A DNA stretch of 19,207 nt from Rhodobiaceae bacterium UBA6963 (GTDB lineage Bacteria; Pseudomonadota; Alphaproteobacteria; RS24): the NCBI GenBank assembly GCA_002450335.1, contig DJZB01000002.1, positions 1 through 19,207 of the forward strand, read 5' to 3'. The notes under the pieces are model-generated. The model did not search any database. It was not told the DNA's origin and worked only from the letters and a program-made list of their open reading frames with translations. Position 1 is the stretch's first letter; every line of letters begins with the position of its first letter. The position numbers and the translations under genes are program-made. Shown piece after piece: positions 14,568 through 19,207 of this stretch.

Positions 14568-17105
14568 TCAGAATGAGTAATTCAGACCGATAGAAAGTGT
14601 TGTGCCAATATCATAAGCTTCAGCAATCTCTGAACCTTGAAGCCTCTCGGCGCCTTCGTCCAGCAGATTTTTAACCTTTACAGAAAGACCCACGGGACGG
14701 TCATAAGCTGTATAAATATCACGGCTGTAAACCAGATTAAGCTCGAAAGGAGGCTTCTCGATAAGATCAGGACGTGAGTTTGTACCTAAGCGATAAATCC
14801 GTTCATCGACATAGTTAAGCACGACGTTGAAGAACTCATTGGTTTCAAGATTCTCAAATCCGAATTGCATATTGGCTAGAACTTCAGACTGTCCTTGCAT
14901 CGGACCAATTAGATTGGTCACCTCACCAAAATTAGCAGCGCTACGTATCACTTCTGAGTCAATATATGTAGCATTTGCTTTTATGAATAAATCGCGATTC
15001 ATATATTCGCCAAGTTGCTTTTCTATCTCGACTTCAATACCTGTGAGTTCTGCTTCATCGGCATTGGCCACCGTATCTAGCTGACCTTCACCCCCGATAG
15101 AAGCGATGGAGTATTCGATTGGATTGGTGATGTCTTTGTAGAAAACACCAACAGTAACAGAATCACTCTCTCCGAAATACCACTCATAACGGATATCGTA
15201 GTTCTTAATCTCAGCAAATTGTAAATTTGGATTACCCTCTTCCGTCCGGCCGTCTTCACGAATAAAACGGGCTGGAGACAATTCGCGGCTGTCCGGGCGG
15301 TTAATGGTTTCCGAATAACCGAAGCGCAATTGCATATTTTCAGCAAATTCCCAAGTCACAGTCGCTGATGGGAGGAAAGACTCAATCTGCTGAGTGACGA
15401 GAATAGGTGTCAATGTTGACCTATCGGTTGCCCGAACTAACTGCTCACTGTCTTCATAACGATACCCGGATGAAACGCGGATGGTATCTGTTAATCGTGT
15501 ATCAATTTGCCAATACGCCTGTGCGTTCTCGAAGTCAGCAGAGAAACTATCAGCGGCACGCGTTAGTGATTGCAGATAAATACCGTTCGGATCAATGTTA
15601 GTCGACCCAAAGATAACTTCTGGAACACGGAACAATAAATCACGGTTCGTAACCTGCCCCATATTATAGTGGTAAGTCAGATAATAACTTGAACGCTCTT
15701 TTTCATTGTATGCTGCTCCGACTTTGATATCTGTCTCAAAACCGAATAGATCAGCGACTTGTGTCAGATTAACCACTAAATCGCGTGACTCATCTTCCAT
15801 GTACCCGTATTCAGTCAGATTACCATCTGTCCGCGTGCTAAGTCTGAAAGCACCTGGACCATCATCGTAAAAATATTTATACCGGCGACGTAATGGAACA
15901 TCGCGAGACGCATTGGTAATATTAAATGACCAATCAAGCATTGTTTCGCCAGCATCAATAAGATCAAAAGTATGTTCACCCGATACCGCATTGGAGATAA
16001 CTTCACGCTCTTTCCAATCCAGACGTGTCGTATTTTCTAGATCATTGGAGTCGGTGGAGCCACCTTTGATTTGAACCTGTTTCTGGCTCGAACGTAGCAA
16101 AACACCTGTATATTTAATCTCATTATTGGCATCAATCTCCCAACCTACGGACAGCAAGCCATTCAAGTTTGTGTTCCATGAGGTGGTGTTAAAACCACAA
16201 TATTCAGTACTCACACCCTTGCCTACACAAACACTATCTGAAAAGTTTTGTTGAATAACCAGACCGGCATTTGTAGCGGAATAAGAAAATTGCTCACCAA
16301 AATAGTTACGAAATTCACTTGAATAATCTAGGGCAAAAATTACCCCAATTCTTCCATTATCTGTATCACGATTAGTACCACCGGAAATTTTGGCCGAAAC
16401 ATCTGGAAGATTTTCATCAAAATCTATAGACCAAATATTTGGAATTGCTTCACCATATTGTTCTAAAGACGCAGGCGTCCTACTGGTAAGCTGGTAGTCA
16501 TTTCTAAATATGCTTGGTAGCTCTCTGTGACCATCATCAAACGTCGTCCAGTCACGGTCACTACCATAGTAAGAATAACCGTCTTCTAAAGTTGACTCCG
16601 TATTATAACCCGTAGAAAGGCTTATATTTAAAAAGGGTTCATCTGGGACACTTTTGGTCCGCAGGTCAATAACACCGCCACCGAAAGCGCCAGGATATTC
16701 AGCAGAATAGGTTTTCTGAACAAGGACATTTCCGATAATACTCGTCGGGAAAATATCAAGAGGCACTGCGGTTTTCAATGGGTCTGGAGATGGTAATTGC
16801 GTGCCATTCAAAAGTGTGGATGTATATCTTTCCGTCAAACCTCTGACGACGACATATTTACCCGTCGTATCAGGAGAAAGACCCGGAAGGCGCGTTAAGG
16901 CGACGGCTATATCGGTATCTCCGGCGAGTGAAAAGTCTTCAGCTTCCAGAACATTGGAAATCTCTGAGGTATTGCGTTTTTCATCGGGAATAAAAACCCC
17001 AATAACCTGCACTTCGTCAATATCTTGAGCAAAGGTGAGGCCTGGAAACAAAGCCAGCAAAGCAATTGTAGCTAAACTGGAATTAAAGTGTTTGTAATAT
17101 GTCAT
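14568..17105 (-). CDS. TonB-dependent outer-membrane receptor
   Basis: An 845-aa outer-membrane active transporter driven by TonB-ExbBD. The signal peptide ends LTFA|QD (residue 26). A TonB-box-like DEVQVIG follows at 30-36, then the plug domain (about 45-150) with RLPGLSPDT, YVVVRGLTERYTSTLLNG and AFGGGVIDLRTKS. A 22-strand-type barrel with alternating aromatic strands ends in LSIGLNYSF, with the C-terminal Phe required for Bam recognition. A Cys pair (CVGKG...EYC, near residues 295-305) may form a loop disulfide. The substrate cannot be read from the sequence; nothing marks it as a siderophore receptor. It lies downstream of the beta-helix gene across an 83-nt spacer with a hairpin, and 25 nt upstream of gspC, all on one strand. 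The ribosome site is modest (CAGG, 8 nt). Confidence 0.95.
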   Translation of the reverse strand: MTYYKHFNSSLATIALLALFPGLTFAQDIDEVQVIGVFIPDEKRNTSEISNVLEAEDFSLAGDTDIAVALTRLPGLSPDTTGKYVVVRGLTERYTSTLLNGTQLPSPDPLKTAVPLDIFPTSIIGNVLVQKTYSAEYPGAFGGGVIDLRTKSVPDEPFLNISLSTGYNTESTLEDGYSYYGSDRDWTTFDDGHRELPSIFRNDYQLTSRTPASLEQYGEAIPNIWSIDFDENLPDVSAKISGGTNRDTDNGRIGVIFALDYSSEFRNYFGEQFSYSATNAGLVIQQNFSDSVCVGKGVSTEYCGFNTTSWNTNLNGLLSVGWEIDANNEIKYTGVLLRSSQKQVQIKGGSTDSNDLENTTRLDWKEREVISNAVSGEHTFDLIDAGETMLDWSFNITNASRDVPLRRRYKYFYDDGPGAFRLSTRTDGNLTEYGYMEDESRDLVVNLTQVADLFGFETDIKVGAAYNEKERSSYYLTYHYNMGQVTNRDLLFRVPEVIFGSTNIDPNGIYLQSLTRAADSFSADFENAQAYWQIDTRLTDTIRVSSGYRYEDSEQLVRATDRSTLTPILVTQQIESFLPSATVTWEFAENMQLRFGYSETINRPDSRELSPARFIREDGRTEEGNPNLQFAEIKNYDIRYEWYFGESDSVTVGVFYKDITNPIEYSIASIGGEGQLDTVANADEAELTGIEVEIEKQLGEYMNRDLFIKANATYIDSEVIRSAANFGEVTNLIGPMQGQSEVLANMQFGFENLETNEFFNVVLNYVDERIYRLGTNSRPDLIEKPPFELNLVYSRDIYTAYDRPVGLSVKVKNLLDEGAERLQGSEIAEAYDIGTTLSIGLNYSF

Positions 17106-17147
17106 TTTGGCAACCTGATTTTGAAGGCATAAACCGAAGAGTGAAAT

Positions 17148-17174
17148 GGCCGTCGCAGTTAGGCTGCGACGGCC
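17148..17174 (-). terminator. Perfect 11-bp hairpin between the beta-helix gene and the receptor gene
   Basis: GGCCGTCGCAG and CTGCGACGGCC form an uninterrupted 11-bp GC-rich stem with a 5-nt loop, starting 14 nt past the stop codon of the beta-helix gene. On the minus strand it is followed by ATTTCACTC, a poor T-run. It could be an intrinsic terminator with partial read-through, or a 3'-end stabilising/processing hairpin that lets the upstream gene be expressed in excess of the receptor and gspC. Confidence 0.65.
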
Positions 17175-17188
17175 GATATCCGAAAGGA

Positions 17189-18560
17189 CTAGTCGTTCAG
17201 CCAGACCGTCCAGCCGGACGTCCAGTTGTCGGAACTCTGAACGGCTCCAACAAAGCCAGCATCTTCGAAGAAGGTACCCAGAGCCGTTGGATCGGTATCA
17301 GAAACACCGTTTTCGGTGGCACCGTTAATGTAGCGCTTCTGACCCGTCGTCGCACCACTTAGGGTGGTCAGAGAGTTACCAGTTGTGCTGTCATTATTGG
17401 CATCTTCAGCAGCAAACCATGCAGCCAGACCGGTGTCATCAGCATCATCTTGGAAGGCAGTGTCTGCGTCGATGAATATGGACTTCAGATTTATACCGGT
17501 TGTGGCACTGTCTCGGTTTGTGTAGGTTGCCGCACCGTCAATGTCAATACCATCTTGGAAACCAACTATGATGGTATTGTATATAGTAGCACCCGTACCC
17601 TCTCGTAACAGGATACCGATATCGGACTCTGCGCCAGTTGCGGCTGGGAAGGAACCGACTAGTGTCAAGTTTGACAAAGATGGGTTAGCACGTGGCAGGG
17701 CATCATTGCTAGACGAGTTACTGTCGGCTTCAATACCCTGGTCAGTATTACCTTGATTGGCACCGTTCTGAACAACAATGGCATATTGGATGTTACCAAC
17801 ATAACCATTCGTCCAGTCGATACTGTCATCATCCGCACCGGTGACAACAAGGTGCTTGGCATTAACCGTACCGCCAAAGAACTCGATACCGTCATCGGCG
17901 CCGTTATGGACCTGGACGTAATCAACTTCTGTACCGGAACCGACACCTTCAAAGGCGATACCGTTCAGCTCGTTATCTGCAGTAAAGGCAAAACCGGCAT
18001 ATTTGACGACTGTGTAGTAAATTTGACCACTGTCATCGGTAGCATCGTTACCACCATATTTACCGCTATCGCCTTCACCGTCGCGCTCACAAAGGTTTGT
18101 GAGGACTTCACAGTTGGTACCTTTGTTGATTGGCGCACGGCCATTAATAACCAGTCCACCCCAAAGACCCGTAGCTGAGTCAAGGTTTCTGGATGCATCA
18201 TCCTCAACTGTAAATGTTACAGGAGCGGATGCTGTACCGTTGGAGTTCAACTTGGAACCACGTGCGATAACCAGATAGGAGAGTGGGTTTTCGCGGGCAT
18301 AAACGGAGACACCTGGGTCAATCGTCAGCTCTGCCTTGTCACAAGTTGCGAGCTCGTTATCTTTGTCAGGACCGCAATCGGCACCAACAACAACCTTGCC
18401 GCGCAAGAAGTAACTAAGACCAGAGACTAAATTAATGTCATCCGTGATAACGCCTGAAAGCTCACAACCTGTAGTGCCGATAGCTGTCGTTCCAGCTGGG
18501 CAAGCTGGCGTCGGGTTGATGCCATATGTCCAGTTGAGCGTCCAGTTATCCGTGGCTGAA
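17189..18560 (-). repeat. Second copy of an intragenic duplication (about 1.3 kb unit)
   Basis: This stretch encodes the C-terminal unit of the beta-helix protein and aligns with the incomplete copy running from about 18560 to the right edge. Matched segments include ADDGIEFFGGT (minus-strand start 17899 versus 19207, offset 1308 bp), IDWTNGY, NTDQGIEADSNSS, NDALPRA, SDIGILLREGTGA and GAV-SS---DNWT--WT (offset 1329 bp). The change in offset shows about 7 codons of net insertion/deletion. By eye, nucleotide identity over the best 200 bp is near three quarters to four fifths, so the copies have diverged. Boundaries are approximate. Confidence 0.8.
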
Positions 18561-19207
18561 GAACTTTTCACCGCACCGATATAGGTCGCGAATTCAAACC
18601 ATGTCAGCGTCTCTTCAGTGTTAACATTGACAGAAGTTATAGAATTCTCGTTATTACCGTTGATAAACCCATTAGACAATGTACTTGCCAGCTCAACATT
18701 GTTAGTACCTGCAGCGAATTTAGCAGCAAGACCAGTTCCTGCAGCTGTGTCATCTTCGCCAGCACCAGTGTCAGCTTTGAAGGAAGCATCACAATCAAAC
18801 AGAACTGATTTCAGTGTAACACCGGTAGCCGTTGTGCTGTTTGTGTATGTTGCAGTTCCGTCAATATCCCAGCAATGCTCAAAATTGGAAACAACTGAGT
18901 TATAAATGCCGGCACCTGTTCCCTCTCGGAGCAAGATACCGATATCAGATTCTGCAGGACGCGCTCCAACAAGTGTCACATTTGACAAAACAGGGCGCGC
19001 ACGTGGCAAGGCATCATTGTCGGAAGAGTTACTGTCTGCCTCAATACCTTGGTCTGTGTTGGCCTGATTGGCGTTTTGCATAACGATGGCATATTGGATG
19101 TAACCGCGATAGCCGTTCGTCCAATCGATGCTGTCATCATCAGCGCCCGTTACAACGATATATTTTGCGTTAGCTGTACCGCCGAAGAATTCAATACCGT
19201 CATCCGC
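17189..19207 (-). CDS. Large secreted repeat protein, probably right-handed beta-helix, 5' end cut off
   Basis: 672 residues are visible and the frame is still open at the right edge, so the start lies outside; a Met at 19081 is internal. The protein consists of at least two tandem units, the visible 5' copy matching the second at an offset of 1308 bp (436 aa). The second unit contains CELSGVITDDINL, LTIDPGVSVYARENPLSYLVIARGS (split pattern), WGGLVINGRAPINKG, a Gly/Asp-rich stretch, GADDGIEFFGGT, DDSIDWTNGY and a C-terminal DNWTSGWTVWLND. The short Asn/Gly/Val strands and the LTI-PG / L-I-RGSK / WGGL pattern resemble proteins annotated as parallel beta-helix or extracellular repeat proteins in Proteobacteria and Bacteroidetes. 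The composition is acidic (Asp-rich), fitting a calcium-rich extracellular protein. No catalytic motif is recognised. It is first in line before the receptor and gspC, which makes it the prime candidate for T2SS cargo (inference). Confidence 0.8.
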   Translation of the reverse strand, partial: ADDGIEFFGGTANAKYIVVTGADDDSIDWTNGYRGYIQYAIVMQNANQANTDQGIEADSNSSDNDALPRARPVLSNVTLVGARPAESDIGILLREGTGAGIYNSVVSNFEHCWDIDGTATYTNSTTATGVTLKSVLFDCDASFKADTGAGEDDTAAGTGLAAKFAAGTNNVELASTLSNGFINGNNENSITSVNVNTEETLTWFEFATYIGAVKSSSATDNWTLNWTYGINPTPACPAGTTAIGTTGCELSGVITDDINLVSGLSYFLRGKVVVGADCGPDKDNELATCDKAELTIDPGVSVYARENPLSYLVIARGSKLNSNGTASAPVTFTVEDDASRNLDSATGLWGGLVINGRAPINKGTNCEVLTNLCERDGEGDSGKYGGNDATDDSGQIYYTVVKYAGFAFTADNELNGIAFEGVGSGTEVDYVQVHNGADDGIEFFGGTVNAKHLVVTGADDDSIDWTNGYVGNIQYAIVVQNGANQGNTDQGIEADSNSSSNDALPRANPSLSNLTLVGSFPAATGAESDIGILLREGTGATIYNTIIVGFQDGIDIDGAATYTNRDSATTGINLKSIFIDADTAFQDDADDTGLAAWFAAEDANNDSTTGNSLTTLSGATTGQKRYINGATENGVSDTDPTALGTFFEDAGFVGAVQSSDNWTSGWTVWLND
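18560..19207 (-). repeat. First copy of the intragenic duplication, incomplete at the window edge
   Basis: This is the upstream partner of the 17189-18560 unit; it continues past the end of the window. It carries two cysteines absent from the second copy (in EHCWDID and LFDCDAS, where copy two has QDGIDID and IDADTA), suggesting a disulfide particular to this unit. The equivalent of the GAVQSSDNWTSGWTVWLND ending is present here as GAVKSSSATDNWTLNWTYG and then runs into the next unit. Confidence 0.75.

Noticed and set aside
17189..19081. Treating Met at 19081 as the start of the beta-helix protein
   Set aside because: The frame stays open to the window edge and the upstream residues (ADDGIEFFGGT..., IDWTNGY) match the second repeat unit, so the Met is internal.

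Overview
The window reads as chromosomal DNA of a Gram-negative alphaproteobacterium of moderate GC content. The basis is the style of TypA, GspE and the other type II secretion (T2SS) proteins, a TonB-dependent receptor, and a PhoB-type direct-repeat operator. No species can be assigned from sequence reading alone. About 90 percent of the window lies on the minus strand. No rRNA, tRNA, CRISPR array, transposase or integrase was seen, and no intergenic stretch exceeds about 200 bp.

Layout on the + axis: (1) 2-1642, plus strand, the 3' nine tenths of typA/bipA. (2) 1716-3141, minus strand, a glutathione S-transferase and a short-chain dehydrogenase, convergent with typA. (3) 3200-13514, minus strand, a tightly packed T2SS operon in the transcription order gspD-E-F-G-I-J-K-L-M-N, followed by a small lipoprotein gene. 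Several junctions are ATGA or TAATG overlaps. gspH is absent and no prepilin peptidase (gspO) lies in the window. (4) 13515-13711, a 197-bp control region holding three 11-bp direct repeats (CTGTCAC-like), which I read as an extended Pho box driving gspD onward. (5) 13712-14542, gspC, only 25 nt downstream of (6) 14568-17105, a TonB-dependent outer-membrane receptor. (7) 17148-17174, a perfect 11-bp-stem hairpin. (8) 17189 to the right edge, the 3' part of a large secreted, probably beta-helical protein made of at least two duplicated units of about 436 aa.

Working model (inference): the beta-helix protein and the receptor act together at the cell surface. The T2SS encoded next door exports the beta-helix protein, and phosphate limitation acting through PhoB induces the secretion machine. 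The sequence directly shows the gene adjacency, the shared strand, the attachment of gspC to the receptor rather than to gspD, and the phased repeat operator. The cargo relationship and the phosphate link are predictions.

The typA and GST/SDR genes at the left look like ordinary housekeeping or metabolic genes with no evident tie to the secretion module.
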